A DNA stretch of 64,000 nucleotides from Acheta domesticus (lineage: Eukaryota; Arthropoda; Insecta; Orthoptera; Gryllidae): positions 30,586,271 to 30,650,270 of the forward strand of contig JAHLJT010000631.1 of the NCBI GenBank assembly GCA_031308135.1, written 5' to 3'. Numbering within the stretch: the stretch's first letter is position 1; the number at the start of each line of letters is the position of its first letter. Of this stretch, positions 23,230-34,539 are shown piece after piece. The notes below the pieces were generated by a model, which was not told where the DNA came from, did not search any database, and saw only the letters and a list, made by a program, of their open reading frames with translations. The position numbers and the translations under genes are program-made.

Positions 23230-23283
23230 ATAATAATAACAATAAAATAATAATAATAATAATAATAATAGTAGTAATAAAAA
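23230..23283. repeat. (AAT)n microsatellite
   Basis: An imperfect TAATAATAA array with one interruption (GTAGTAATAA) near its end. Confidence 0.9.
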
Positions 23284-23480
23284 TAAACTTGGCTAAACTC
23301 CCAGGTGATGCAAAATACTGCGAAGTGCCAGAAATTGCTTTATTTGGAACAGCCCACATTTTGTTCAGTGTTGTAGAGGCACCGATTGTCCCTACATCTA
23401 CTCCTTAGGGAGCTGGTTGCAACCCGCAGTAGACTTTATAACCAACCGACTCATAACATCTCTAGTCGTGAATTAGAGGA

Positions 23481-23512
23481 ATAATAATAATATTAATAAT
23501 AATAATAATAAT
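23481..23512. repeat. (AAT)n microsatellite
   Basis: A second ATAATAATA array about 200 bp after the first, with one interruption. Confidence 0.9.
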
Positions 23513-23609
23513 ATACATTATGCTATAGAAATATACGATAGACTATGTTTAATACTATTATTATTATTCCAAATTTCTTGTTTAAAATTAATTTACTTTA
23601 TCGTAACAC

Positions 23610-23930
23610 CTCGCGTTCAGTCGTGGAGGCTGCCTCAAGGCTCCCGCAGCCTCACGCATTCCTGCTCGCGCCCGCCCGCGCATCCGGGAGCCGCCCCCTC
23701 CCCTCCCACTCCCCCTCCCTCCACGGGCGGAGCGTGAGTGATGGTCGCGGGAGGGGGAAGACGCGGCTGGAGTGGGGGTGGGGTGGGGAGGGGGAGGCTC
23801 AAGGGCGCGCAAGGTCGCGAGCCGCGCGCGCAGGTGAGCGCGCCCGTGACGTCGACACCGGAAGTGGACGGGCTTCCGGTTCGGAGAGAGCGCAGGAGGA
23901 AGGCTACCATATACACGCGAGCGACTGGCT
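23610..23930. other. CpG-rich island
   Basis: A GC-rich patch with complex sequence, including CCCGCCCGCGC, G-rich GGGGTGGGGAGGGGGAGG and GACGTCGACACCGGAAGTGG. The CACCGGAAGTG word recurs at 24005 (TCACCGGAAGTG) and resembles an ETS-type site. A promoter is possible but there is no associated gene model. Confidence 0.45.
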
Positions 23931-23934
23931 ACCT

Positions 23935-25260
23935 CACGCACTCGCATGCAAGTACGTGTGCGTGCTCGCGGAATATCATAGTCAATGTGTCTCTGCAAAT
24001 GTCATCACCGGAAGTGAATTATACTCGTATTATGAAGCAATGAGGGAACATATGAGATCTGTTTCAGGAACATGAGAATCTTTGCACGAGGGAAGGGAGG
24101 TGTGGTGTTGTATGGGATTGCAGTACAAGGATTAAAACTTTTTTAATTTAAAAGCGTAAAATTAAATTATTTATGATTTTACTTCAAATGAATTAACTAA
24201 AAGGTGTGTGTAATATATTTAAGATCCTCTGCAAGTCTGAATTCAAAATGTTGCTAGCATAAAAAGGAGTTCTAGTGTAAACTAGTGGTGCTACAACAGC
24301 ACTTACTTTCCCGTATTAGAGGAAACAGCTAAGTAGTACTGTAATATTGCACTTTATGCGCTACTAACATCTTCGCTTGGAACTCACTACTTCCATTGCA
24401 GTGTTGTCAGAACTATGTGAATTCTACAACTTCACAAAAATAGAATGCAAAAGTTTTGTAACCCTGTATTGGAAAAAGAAGCCTGATACCCTGGAAATAT
24501 AGAAATGCCTTCCATTGGGCCATGATTAGGGAAGAGTATTTTAAAACCATGCAACAAATTCTCTACTCACTACAAATGGTACAGCATTTGGTGCAAAACT
24601 AAATATTTGCCTGCAAATATCAACATAAATTAGACAATTATAACTCCTTTTCATACAGCTCCATTAGGTCACAACAATGACACTAATTCACAGATATTCG
24701 CGAGTGCAAAGTGAATTCCATTGTTGCAGACCCTGCATTGTCGCTATTCTGAGAGCTATTAATTCTTTTTACTTATTTCAAATATTTCAAAATAAACAAT
24801 TTCTAAAATATTAATGTGTAAGTCTATAACAAAGTTCGAATGTAAGAAACGAAGAAAGAAATAATATACAAAATTGCAGATTCTAATTTACGACGCATCC
24901 AGCTGTCCGAAGCGCAGTAAATTTACAGCGGCCTATTGCGTTTATCACAAAATTAAAGAAAAACTACTCGTATTTTGAAAAAATTAAGCATGACGTATTT
25001 ATTTTATTTATTTATTTGTCAAAAAACAGAAACAGAATGGCACAGACTTTCCCGTATTAGTTTTCTATTTTCCTGGGTCTTCGCTAGCTATTCGGAATTG
25101 CCTCATACTCTTTCTTGCCAGCTACCATCTATCATCGCCAAAAGTACATTTTTTTTTTCATTTTCTTAATTTTTCGGTTTCCTATTGGTAGAACAGAAAC
25201 ATTAATTTTAGAATATTAAAGAACACAAAAACCTAGCCGTAAATGACAATTTTCTTTTAA
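23935..25260. other. AT-rich intergenic stretch
   Basis: No supported gene or element. Confidence 0.5.
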
Positions 25261-25261
25261 A

Positions 25262-26450
25262 AATTATGTGCCGTTTAAGAGAAAATGGCGTTTTAGCACT
25301 ACTAAAAATGCGAAATTTGTAGCTCATTTTCACAGAAAATGTTTGAGTTTTCAAAATACTTTATTTGAAGTTATTTAAAGCACTTACACTCACAAATATA
25401 ATCATCTTTACAAATTGCGGATAATGTGCATATTAAAGATGTGAGAAATCTTTCAAAAAATTTACATTATTTAATTTTTGAAAAAAACAAAAAAAACTCA
25501 AAATAAACTTCACGCTATACTAATGAGTGTAATTAGCACTATCCGTTACAAAAGTTTCAAGAAAAAAATTGCAGCCATATACGAGAAAATGACGTTTGAG
25601 CATTTCTGAAAATGCCGAAATTTGAGCTACTTTTCACAGAAAACGGTAGTGTTTTCGAGAAACTTTACTTGACATTATTTAAAGCATATATACTCGTAAA
25701 TATAATAATTTAAAAAAATCGTTGATAATGTAAATATTAACGACGTGAGAGACAAGTAAAAACATTTACATTTTTGTAATTTTTGAAAAAAACCAACCGA
25801 TAGACCAAAATGGCTTTTATGTCATTGATAGAGTACATTTACCACTATCCCTACCAAAAGTTTAAAGACAAAATTTGGAGCCGTTTTTGAGAAAATCTTG
25901 TTTTTGTAATTTTTTAAAATTGCACATATTGCACGCAATATTGCACGAAAACTACCAAAATTTTGAAAAACATTTACATGACCTTTATTAAAGAACTCAA
26001 TATGCAGAACAAATTTTATTTGAAGAAAAAATCTCTATCTTCAATTTTGTAGTTGGAGAAAGACGCCGAAAAAAATTCAAACTTTCACAATTTTCGAAAA
26101 TTCAGAGCTGTACGTGAAAATCGGACCTATGCCATGTTAAAAAGTGTATTTTGCTCTATTCATACAAGAAATTTAAAGAAAAAATTTGGAGCCGTTTTTG
26201 AGAAAATGTTGAAAATCCCTGGGGGGCTTCATATAAAGTACCCCCAAATTTTAAAGAATCTTTTTCAAAATCACAAAGCTTCGACTAGAATCAGATCGAC
26301 TGGGGAATATCAATTTTGAAGAAAATCGACCGAACGGTTTAGGCGCTAGCGTTGACCACAGACGGACAGACGGACGGAATGCCGTCAATCGATTTTTAAG
26401 TATAAAGAAGCAACAAATCATGGATTTTGACCACACCACGAGATAGAGGA
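25262..26450. repeat. Diverged ~305-bp tandem array, about four units
   Basis: A word of the type GAGCCGTTTTTGAGAAAATG begins units at about 25270, 25571, 25877 and 26188, giving periods of roughly 301, 306 and 311 bp. Other shared words follow in order (TTTTCACAGAAAA, TTATTTAAAGCA, ACGTGAGA, AATTTTTGAAAAAAA). The last unit ends in a GACCACAGACGGACAGACGG stretch near 26355. Divergence between units is high, so the array is old. No terminal repeats define it as a transposon, and the short frame at 26053-26319 is a by-product. Confidence 0.75.
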
Positions 26451-26454
26451 TTTT

Positions 26455-27400
26455 TTTTTCTTAATTTAGCAACTGGTTTTATCCACTTATTCGTTTTCAC
26501 GCCCCGGCAATTAATTTTTTTCCGCCGAAAATTGGCCATTTTTTCGCGCAGCATTACATAACTTTCCCTATACTACGTATATCACTCCGTGTATACGTAC
26601 GTATACGGGAAAGTAAAAATATCATTTAATGTTCTAAACTAAAATGTTTACAAAATAATATTGTCCACTTAAAATTAGTGATGAAAGGGTTTTAGTATAT
26701 ATAATTTTCTAATAAAAATTGTTTCCTTTAACTTTTTCGATTGGCCCTCTTTAACGCACCCTTGTTTTTACATAATAAACAAATCTTAAAACTGCAATCT
26801 AGGAGTTAAAATTTAAAACGTCTATCGCCCTAATTATACCTCCACTTGCTATCAAATGAAATAGTGGAAAGCTTCCTTTGTCGCATGGCCACTACTACTA
26901 CGAAAGGAGCAGAACCAAATTCATAACTGAATCGGGAATCGTTAACTGTCCGCCTGTAAAATCACCCTAGAGCACAACAGCATAGATACGTAGTACGATC
27001 TCGAAATTCGTGCTGGAAACGAATATTATCAGTTAAACTATGGATCGGAGAATAAAGAATTTTGACATAAAATGCGTTATCAGTTACGTCTTATACCGAG
27101 TCGAGATTCTTCATTTTTATCATAGAGACCGAAGGCGGAAGCTTCGTCGAAGTTGTGTAGTGCAGCTTCTATTGGGCTATGAACATACGAGTAGTTTTAG
27201 AAGACGCTACGTCGTTTTCTAGGTATTGTGGGCCGATTCCTACACATGTACTATACGGAATAAAAACCGGAAACTGTTTATTGAGCCTTTATTGCTACCC
27301 TGTTTTTCACTCAAGAGTATCGCATCATTGCCGCAGGATCTGATATTTATTTCATTTAAAGAATTCATGCATTTTTTTGTGGTGAGATGTCGTTGGCATT
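26455..27400. other. AT-rich intergenic stretch
   Basis: No supported gene. A small palindrome (GTATACGTACGTATAC) sits near 26592. Confidence 0.5.
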
Positions 27401-27403
27401 TAA

Positions 27404-27517
27404 AATTAAATGATCACAGGTGTTGTCATGTTGATGATGATGGCTAAGCCATCAAAAGCTGCTATTGTTGAAATAAATCACATGGTTGGCAATGACAATA
27501 CCTGTGATCATTTAATT
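27404..27517. repeat. 114-bp element with 25-bp inverted ends
   Basis: 27404-27428 and 27493-27517 are inverted copies at 24 of 25 positions (AAATGATCACAGGTGTTGTC against its complement). The interior holds a second small palindrome, GATGGCTAAGCCATC. It could be a very short MITE or an RNA hairpin; nothing else identifies it. Confidence 0.75.
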
Positions 27518-27519
27518 CA

Positions 27520-28873
27520 TGTGAACGATTGAAAATATATAAAAATGTTTTTGCTTGAAGGTTATGAATGAAGTAAAACTGTAGTACCTTAATTTCTGAA
27601 TCGACAAACTCCGCGTTTCGGATTGTAAAGTAAGTTACGACGCCATGCCACAGCAGATTGTATTTAATGAACAAAGGCAATACGATCTGCAAACGACTTC
27701 ATTACTCGAACAATTTCGTCGACTTAAAATTGGCTTACTTTATATTAGATTCGTTCTTCAGTAAGTACGTAATTCAATCCAATACGTTAATAGAAATATA
27801 ACTTGTAAGGAAATAACTGAAACATTGTTCTCTTTCCGTATTTTCGTGTATTAACAAACTAATACGTACGTTACAAATACGCGTATTTAGATAATTATTC
27901 GAAAATCGTATTTTACCTTATTAGTTTGATCCTTCGTTATTGAATTTGAACTGATTGTGAATATTGGAATATGGAATATGCTTCTTCTAAACAGCAATTC
28001 CAAAATTATGTGTCTATGTACCATTTTTCAGAATTAAATGAGCTTCCAAATGGTATTGCAGACATCAGAGCAATTGAACAAAAAAAAAAAAAATTCTCGA
28101 AGATAAACTGTACACAATATACTTGAAGCAGTTCGCTCCATTTCGTCACGAATAGAATACGTGTTGTATTCGTAAAACTCGATACGTGTTGACATAATAC
28201 GTGCTAATTGGACACATGTCAACGAACTTTTGTGATGTTTGCAGATACTTAAAATCCTTTTTTGTTGAAGTTTCATGAATCCTTCTCTCGAATTCTCTCA
28301 AACCAATTTCGCTATCTTCCTGCCTTTCTGTCTCAGTTTGTGTATGTACGTATTTAACCTACTTTTCTGTCTCTTCTATTTCTCCTTGTCCCATTGCTTC
28401 AAAGCCCCTTGCCCCAAATTCCTTAGTTGTTAATAACATAAAAACATGAGGGGGGATTTTTAACCGCGGAACAAGGAGCAAACGAATAAAAAACCCATTT
28501 GCTGTCGTGTTCCGCGTCATTCAGTCGACGAAAAACAGCGCCAGCTCGTTTTGCAAATGCAGTAGCAGCAGCTACAGCAGCGTGCGTGTTGGACACGAAC
28601 AAACCGCCGTTGCAGCACTGTAGTGTGGATGTTGGGGAAATCGCGAGGAAAAATCGGGGTGCGCAAGAAAAGTTAACTCAAAAAAATCGTAATTTTTGAG
28701 TTAGGTGAAGAAATGTGTTTAGAGTAACAGTGTATTTTTACTAGTGAAAATAACGTAAAATAGTTTATCAAAGAGCCGAGGTAATAATGTAAAACACTTC
28801 GTCTTTGAAATAAACGACTCCACTCAGACTGAAACTTGGAAATGGGGATTTTTTAAGTGTAATTTCACATGTT
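27520..28873. other. AT-rich intergenic stretch
   Basis: No supported gene or element. Confidence 0.5.
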
Positions 28874-28875
28874 TA

Positions 28876-29259
28876 CTCTCTCAGTCTGAATCAGTGAAAA
28901 ACTACTGATTGACAGTGACTATTCACTGATGGTGTCAGTTATAACCCTACCACTGACAATCAGTGAATTGGGCTGAACAAATCAGTGAAAATAAGGTCCA
29001 CTTTTTGAATCAGTGAAACTGCACTCGTTGAATCAGTGAAATCAGTGACACTAATTGCACGTGACGACTGAACAATCAGTGAGCGATGGTGGCGCGGCAC
29101 TTTTACCACTGACGACCAGTGAAATGCTGGCGGTCATTATGAAAAGCTTAGCATGTTCGCTGATTGTCAGCGAAACTACCTATTTCGACTGAAGATATCA
29201 GTGACTTCGGCTCTCACTGATTGAATCAGTGACAATTTCACTGATTCAGATTCAGAGAG
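28876..29259. mobile_element. TIR element packed with CAGTGA subterminal motifs
   Basis: The 384-bp unit has ~24-bp terminal inverted repeats: CTCTCTCAGTCTGAATCAGT at the left and a complement with two mismatches at the right. TA flanks both ends (28874-28875, 29260-29261), as in Tc1/mariner-type insertion. About sixteen copies of (AAT)CAGTGA, in both orientations, are spread across the whole unit. Arrays of short motifs near TIRs are typical transposase-binding sites, but this density across the entire element is unusual. There is no coding capacity. Confidence 0.82.
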
Positions 29260-29261
29260 TA

Positions 29262-29965
29262 CAGATGAAATATAGTGCTCTATAAATCGGAATTCGCAGC
29301 ACTAGCTCATAGACCAGGAGGTGTTAGGTTAGTGTCCAGACGGTTCGTCACCAGTTAAGTAGACGAGTGGATGCCGGGAAAAAAATGTTTTCTCTGTCTC
29401 CTTTGAGCGGTAGTTTCATCGTTTTCCTCCAATCCCGGCGGATGCGGAAGGTGCGCTTCGAACAAACAATGGATTGCACGATATCATTATCTTCCTCGTC
29501 ACCATAATCTAGTACTACATACGGTACACTTGAGATATAATTTCAAGTTGAAAATTTAGAAAAGAATATCACTGATGTGTTCACTATTTTAGTTGTAATA
29601 GAACAAATTTCATGAAATGTTAATCAGTTTTTTTTATTAGTCAGGAAAGGTAGAGATACTGTTGTGTGAAACATGCTTAGGTAAATATATATTTACAACA
29701 AACATTAATGCATTAATTCTAATTTTTGAAAGAAATATACTGTTTAGGAAGCAATTAGGAGTGACAAATAAAAAGGAATTCGTTATATATTGATCACACA
29801 ATTATGTGACAAATATAGTCACGATTATGACATTAACAAATGCTGAGAAATGTAGATCGTAAAAATCAGATGATTTTTTCACATATTGACACAATCGATT
29901 CATGTTTCCAAGGACTACATCTGTTGTGGCCACTAGTACCGTTAATAGAGTGAATGTTTTTGTGC
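29262..29965. other. AT-rich intergenic stretch
   Basis: No supported gene or element. Confidence 0.5.
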
Positions 29966-29966
29966 T

Positions 29967-30107
29967 GAGGAAGAGGGAGGAAAGATCGCCCCCGGTGGCC
30001 CATTTGTCAGCATACTGCTCCGACATTCGCCTGGTGCTGATCGGAGAATCCACAGCAAACTATCAATCAGAGCAGCCGGCTGCTGAACTCTCCTCGAGTA
30101 TGGCTGA
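29967..30107 (-). mobile_element. SINE-A fragment (- strand)
   Basis: An internal portion of SINE-A only, from GAGGAAGAGGGAGGAAAGATCG to AGAGCAGCCGGCTGCTGAACT. It aligns with the middle of the copies at 38.1, 46.6 and 57.3 kb. Both the tRNA-like head and the tail are missing. SINE-B copy 2 begins about 70 bp to the right. Confidence 0.8.
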
Positions 30108-30177
30108 ATAGGAGCTGCTCCTTGAAAATATCTGACGTTTCGCGACCCTTCCATACAATAACGGGCGAATCAAATGT

Positions 30178-30406
30178 CGGACCCGTGGTTGAGATCGCTA
30201 AGCCAGTAGTGCCATAGTGGTCTTGGACCGTGGGGTCGCGGGTTCGAGTCCCGCCTCGGGTATGGTTGCATGTGTTCGTCCTTTAACCCCCTGTCATCAC
30301 CATATCGTTTCATCCTCATACCATAACGTTACCTCCAATAGCGGTCGCTAATGACCTATAGTTGATGCGACCTGAAGTAAAAAAAAAAGAAGAAAAAAAG
30401 AGGAAA
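30178..30406 (+). mobile_element. SINE-B copy 2 (+ strand)
   Basis: The tRNA-like head has a canonical B box GGTTCGAGTCCCG (30241-30253) with an A-box-like GTTGAGATCGCTAAGCC upstream. The body matches the other copies closely (TGTGTTCGTCCTTTAACCCC, ATATCGTTTCATCCTCATAC, GTTGATGCGACC). The tail is an A-rich run with scattered G to about 30406. No clear target duplication was found. Confidence 0.88.
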
Positions 30407-30464
30407 ATATACGCCCAGGATTTTGTCCGCGTTTTGCGCCTTTGCAACCACCGTGCGTCACGCC

Positions 30465-30600
30465 GCGCTTGGCGACAGGGCGGGGGCGGGCCGCGCCGCG
30501 CCGCGCTGCCCCGCGTCGGTCGCGCATGCTCGAGCTGGGACAAGGGCGAATTCGATACGCGGCCACAGGCCTCGCTTCACTTGCAGCATGTGTCCTTCGA
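30465..30600. other. Short CpG-rich patch
   Basis: GC-rich sequence with a GCCGCGCCGCGCCGCGC run near 30490. It lies between SINE-B and the foldback MITE. No gene is supported. Confidence 0.45.
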
Positions 30601-30613
30601 AACGCGCCGACTA

Positions 30614-30823
30614 TAGTGCGATTTTTCCAACTCTGCCTCTCGAGCCCCTATGGCCACGATGGAATATCACACGGCCGCTAGGAGTTGCATGATCCTCAAT
30701 CACTGCTTGATACGGTCGCGATCATGCGATGCCTAGCGGCACGACTGAGAAAGACACGAAATACCGCGACATATTTCATTGTGAAGACGGGCCTTGAGAG
30801 GCAAAGTTAGAAATATCGCAGTA
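30614..30823. mobile_element. Foldback MITE (CTGCGATTTT family), copy 3
   Basis: A 210-bp palindromic element with ends AGTGCGATTTTTCCAACTCTGC and the matching inverted right end, and TA on both sides (30612-30613, 30824-30825). The interior (GATGGAATATCACACGGC, GCGATCATGCGATGCCTAGC, GAGAAAGACACGAAATACC) is clearly the same family as 17314-17536. Confidence 0.87.
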
Positions 30824-31390
30824 TAGGCCCACCCAAGTGCATTTGGCTGAGCAGTAGCCCAGAGCTTACTACAGACCCGGCCGGGGACTGGAGTTAAGGA
30901 CTTAATGTTCTATAACAATGGAGGGTTTCAGCACTTCTGTAATGTCTTCATCTTAAGAACTACAAATCGCATGGCTGTGATGATTTTAGCATACCTGGTT
31001 GTCGGCATAGCTTACGCGCTGTAATAAAAAAATGCGACATGCGCAAAAAGGAAGTCATCACAAATTATATTGTCTGTGCTCGTATGTCATTCACTGTGGT
31101 GCAATACAATATAGTTCCAGGAAGAATGTAAGAGCAGAAAAAAGAAACTGGATGTTGTTTGTTTGAAAAAATGACGTCCTTAATTTTTCTGAACAAATTA
31201 TGCCGGCAGTTTGGCTCGTCCCTTTTCGTCACCGACGAAAAATGTGGATCTCCACGATTCAAACGCTCCGAAATCCTGCAAAATTTTACTACGTAGGTCA
31301 TATTCAAAAATAACGAAAACAATTAAAAATTTGAGCAGCTTATCTTCTTATACTTCGGTTATTCTTTCTTGGCGCACGGAGGGTGTCAAT

Positions 31391-31535
31391 AAAATGGAAT
31401 ATCTCACGGTATTTCGCGTCGTTCTCGGTTGTGTCGCTAGGAGTCGCATGATCGCGACTGTATCGAGCAGTGCTGGCGGTCATGCGATTCCTGGCGGCAT
31501 TATTTATGAGCAGATACAGAATGCGACACACGTCG
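31391..31535. mobile_element. Foldback MITE fragment, same family
   Basis: Internal sequence of the family above (ATGGAATATCTCACGGTATT, TCGCTAGGAGTCGCATGATC, GGTCATGCGATTCCTGGCGG) without the CGATTTTT ends. It lies 570 bp from copy 3 and is probably an older truncated member. Confidence 0.7.
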
Positions 31536-31539
31536 GCTA

Positions 31540-32040
31540 AAATCGAGATACTAACATCTACGAAGAGCGAGAGGCTTGCTGTGGCTTATCTTGTTGCGTC
31601 ATTCATCATCAATCTTTATCAATTATCTAAATAACAAAATGCATGTGTTATTAATTGTTATTCCATGTTATTTCCAAAATTTGGATTTCGTGTTATCGCT
31701 TGATCTTGATTTTACATCTTAATACTTTTTGCATTTCATTAAAGGTAAGAAATAAGACAGAAATTATTTTATTCTAGGTTTTCAAAAGCTCACTTTCGCA
31801 TCTTTTGTCAGAAGTAGAGTTTCTGAGAAATGAATTTCCTAGAAGAGAAACACGTTGCCTTTGCCGCATACATCATTCTTTTTTTATAAATTTTCACTGA
31901 TAATCTTAAAAATATGAATCCGTCGAGCGACTTTAACAATTATCATCCCAATGATAATTTCCTGAACCCACCACTTATTTCTTTCTCGCGTTTTCTCCCC
32001 ATAGAAGCAAATTTCCCTTTTCGGAGGAAAAATTCCTCCA
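31540..32040. other. AT-rich intergenic stretch
   Basis: No supported gene or element. Confidence 0.5.
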
Positions 32041-32290
32041 ATCTGGCAACACTGCTCTGCACCCTGGGCGGATCGTCGCGGCTCGAACCGCGTAGCGTTT
32101 TTGCCCCGCCGCCGCCGCCGCGGCCGTTGGCGGCGCTGTCGGCGGGTCGGAAAGAGGAAGTGCCCTGATCGCTGTGATTCGATTTCGCTCACTCGATTAC
32201 CTTCCGTTCGTCTCGTCTCCGCTCTTTTCCTCCGCTCGAGTGCTGCAGCTGCTGCACCGAACGTGCGTCCTTGCGGGATCCTCTGACTAT
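32040..32290. other. CpG-rich island
   Basis: A GC-rich patch with a CCG run (about 32109-32122) and complex flanks. It ends immediately before the TIR element at 32294. It could be a small CpG-island promoter, but no transcript model can be supported. Confidence 0.45.
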
Positions 32291-32293
32291 TTG

Positions 32294-32691
32294 GTGTTAT
32301 GCATCAACCGGCTATGCGACATCATACAAGTTTTGAGATAATGGTGTTCAAAGGTTTCATTACATTTGCAGCTCTAAAAACTTTAATTTAATTATTTCAT
32401 TCATTGAAGCGCCATACTACACAAAGATGATGGGAATATGTGGCGCTTACCTGCATAATGTGAAATGAAGAACAGCAGATTTGAAGATCTAGGTTTACAG
32501 CCGGTTCTTGCGAAACATAAAATCTCTGATGTGACTGATGGCGTTTACATTTTTCATTGATTATAAGGCTATTTTTACAGATTTGGCGCCAAACTTTTGC
32601 GTACTCTTAGAACATGGTCCAATACAACTGATGGCGTCCATATCTCAGTTTTTTTTTTTTAAATGGCGCTTAGCCGGTTGATGCATAACAC
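32294..32691. mobile_element. 398-bp nonautonomous TIR element
   Basis: The left end GTGTTATGCATCAACCGGCT is repeated exactly, inverted, at the right end, and similarity extends to about 29 bp with three mismatches. The interior is noncoding and AT-rich with recurring GATGGCG/TGGCGC words. No target duplication is apparent (flanks ACTATTTG and TGTCCATT), so the superfamily is undetermined. Confidence 0.82.
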
Positions 32692-32783
32692 TGTCCATTT
32701 GTTGCATCTCATCCCACGTGCACCATTATTAAATCGCGTCGATTAAAGTATTACATGCACTTGTTATGTATAAAATAATGAAG

Positions 32784-32878
32784 AAATTTGCAATTCTTCA
32801 GTGCAATGCCATATTCTGTATACACTATTATTGTAGTCTATACAGAATATGGCGTTACTCTGAAGAATTGCAAATTTT
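32784..32878. repeat. Long hairpin, ~41-bp arms
   Basis: 32784-32824 and 32837-32878 are inverted copies with only a few mismatches (AAATTTGCAATTCTTCAGTG against CTCTGAAGAATTGCAAATTT, then CCATATTCTGTATA against TATACAGAATATGG), separated by ~12 nt. A transcript would form a pre-miRNA-like stem, but a minimal MITE is equally possible. Confidence 0.85.
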
Positions 32879-32879
32879 G

Positions 32880-33686
32880 GCCAAAGACTATCACACATAA
32901 CTTCAACAATTTTGACAGAATTAAGAATGAATTCAAACCAATGTATGGTTGGGAGTTAATTATTTCTCAGTTGAACGAATCGACTGAACGATCCAAGCAT
33001 TATTAATATTTTAAATGCACATTCTGAGAACCGTATTCAAAAAAGTATCATTTAAAATCATAAATATTTAAGTTCACACAACATGTACAAAAACGCGGTT
33101 CGAATATGTCGACATATGTAATATGCGATAGATGTTATTGTAAGGGAAATGATGGATATAAGAGCGTAGAGAATATCCCTCTGATATTCGAAATCGGTAT
33201 TTCTTTCCATCATATATTGATTCGTTACTTTTAATTAAAATTCACTACTTCGAAGAAACTGAGGTAACTTAAAAATACAGATATCACTTAATTTTTTATC
33301 CATTTGGGCTTAGCAATTAATATCAAAAATGGATCGAAGATTGTTTAACAAGATAATATACAAAAACAGTTGTGAGCGTATCAGTTTCAACCCTTCCTCT
33401 CCATACAATTTCCAAATCCCAATTACTAGGCCTATTGATTGCTAGTTATCCTATTTACATTAGCGGGACCATTATGGGAATATCACGCACGTTCGGTGAA
33501 GCCATTCAAAGATTACGCGGGTACCTCGGGACGCCATTTGACAAAGTAACGAGAGGTGCGTGGACTGGTGGGGCACGAAGAGGACAATGCTCCCGCGGGC
33601 GGCGCTGCGCAGTTTAAACGTCCAGCGCGATTGCACGCAACATTGAGATAACGTCTGAATTGACCGTGGAGTTTCACGAAACTTTC
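32880..33686. other. Intergenic stretch
   Basis: No supported gene. The part at 33460-33610 is more GC-rich but unrecognised. Confidence 0.45.
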
Positions 33687-34233
33687 TGCCGGGAGAGATG
33701 GCTTAGTGCAACAACTGATCTCTCTGCAGTCCCTGTGACCGGGAGGTCCTAGGTTCCAGTCCCTGCGGCGGTAGGATTTTTTTTGACACTAGCTTGTCAG
33801 GTCGAATTCAGGCTCTGTCTGGAGAAGAATTCTAGCGGCCGGCTGCTCTGGTCGGTAGTTTTACGTGGTTTCTCCCATCAACACCAGGCGAATGACGCAA
33901 CAGTACCCTAACAAACGGACGTCTGACAGCGCGCCATCTTTCCTTCTTCTTCCTTATCCTATCCTCACCCCTTACACACACATGCACTAGCATGCACTAC
34001 ACTACCCCACTTGCCGGTCGGGAGCTTACAGCTTGTCCCGGCTGGGGCGGTACCCCTCTGGTGGGAGATACCTGGTTGAGGGGAAAACCCCGTTAGTCGA
34101 TGGTACGTCGGCGCCGGACCTCGCCATCCAGCGGGGAAAGATCACCGCCACCTCCCAAGGAAAGAACACACACTACACTTCCGGGACTAGAAACTTCAGT
34201 AGTTGACGCGCCCGGAATCACGAACAATCAATT
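33687..34233 (+). mobile_element. SINE-A copy 2 (+ strand, complete)
   Basis: The best full-length example, 547 bp. The head begins GCCGGGAGAGATGGCTTAGT with an A box TGGCTTAGTGC and a B-box-like AGGTTCCAGTCCC (33751-33763). The body runs through ATTCTAGCGGCCGGCTGCTC and TGGTGGGAGATACCTGGTTG to a (ATCA)n-type tail AATCACGAACAATCAATT. CACGAAACTTTC (33675-33686) and CACGGAACTTTC (34234-34245) form an 11/12 target-site duplication. The tRNA-like head gives an internal pol III promoter; mobilisation would need a LINE reverse transcriptase. Confidence 0.92.
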
Positions 34234-34446
34234 CACGGAACTTTCACTGTTTAGTGTCGATATTCGCTGGATGGATACGTTGAAGCACTATAGATGCTCC
34301 TCCTCGCTTAAGCAAGCGTTAAAGCTTTTACTCAAAGTACACATTTCGAATGAAAGTACTTGTTTTCCTGAGCACCAACTGCAGAAACATTGACTTTTGG
34401 GCGATGACTTCTTGTTTACAATATTTTTGATAAACTTTGTCAATTT

Positions 34447-34532
34447 GATTTTCTCCCGGTTTGCCTTGATCCGTAGACTAAATGCTGAGATAACACCTTG
34501 ATTATTTCCGGTCAGTGAATGTAGCATTTCTC
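34447..34532 (+). mobile_element. Old LINE 3'-UTR fragment
   Basis: GATCCGTAGACTAAATGCTG followed by AGATAACACCTTG and GAATGTAGC aligns, at about 70%, with the 3' UTR of the LINE at 62368-62450. No coding part is attached, so it is a decayed 5'-truncated copy. Confidence 0.6.
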
Positions 34533-34539
34533 TCGCCCC

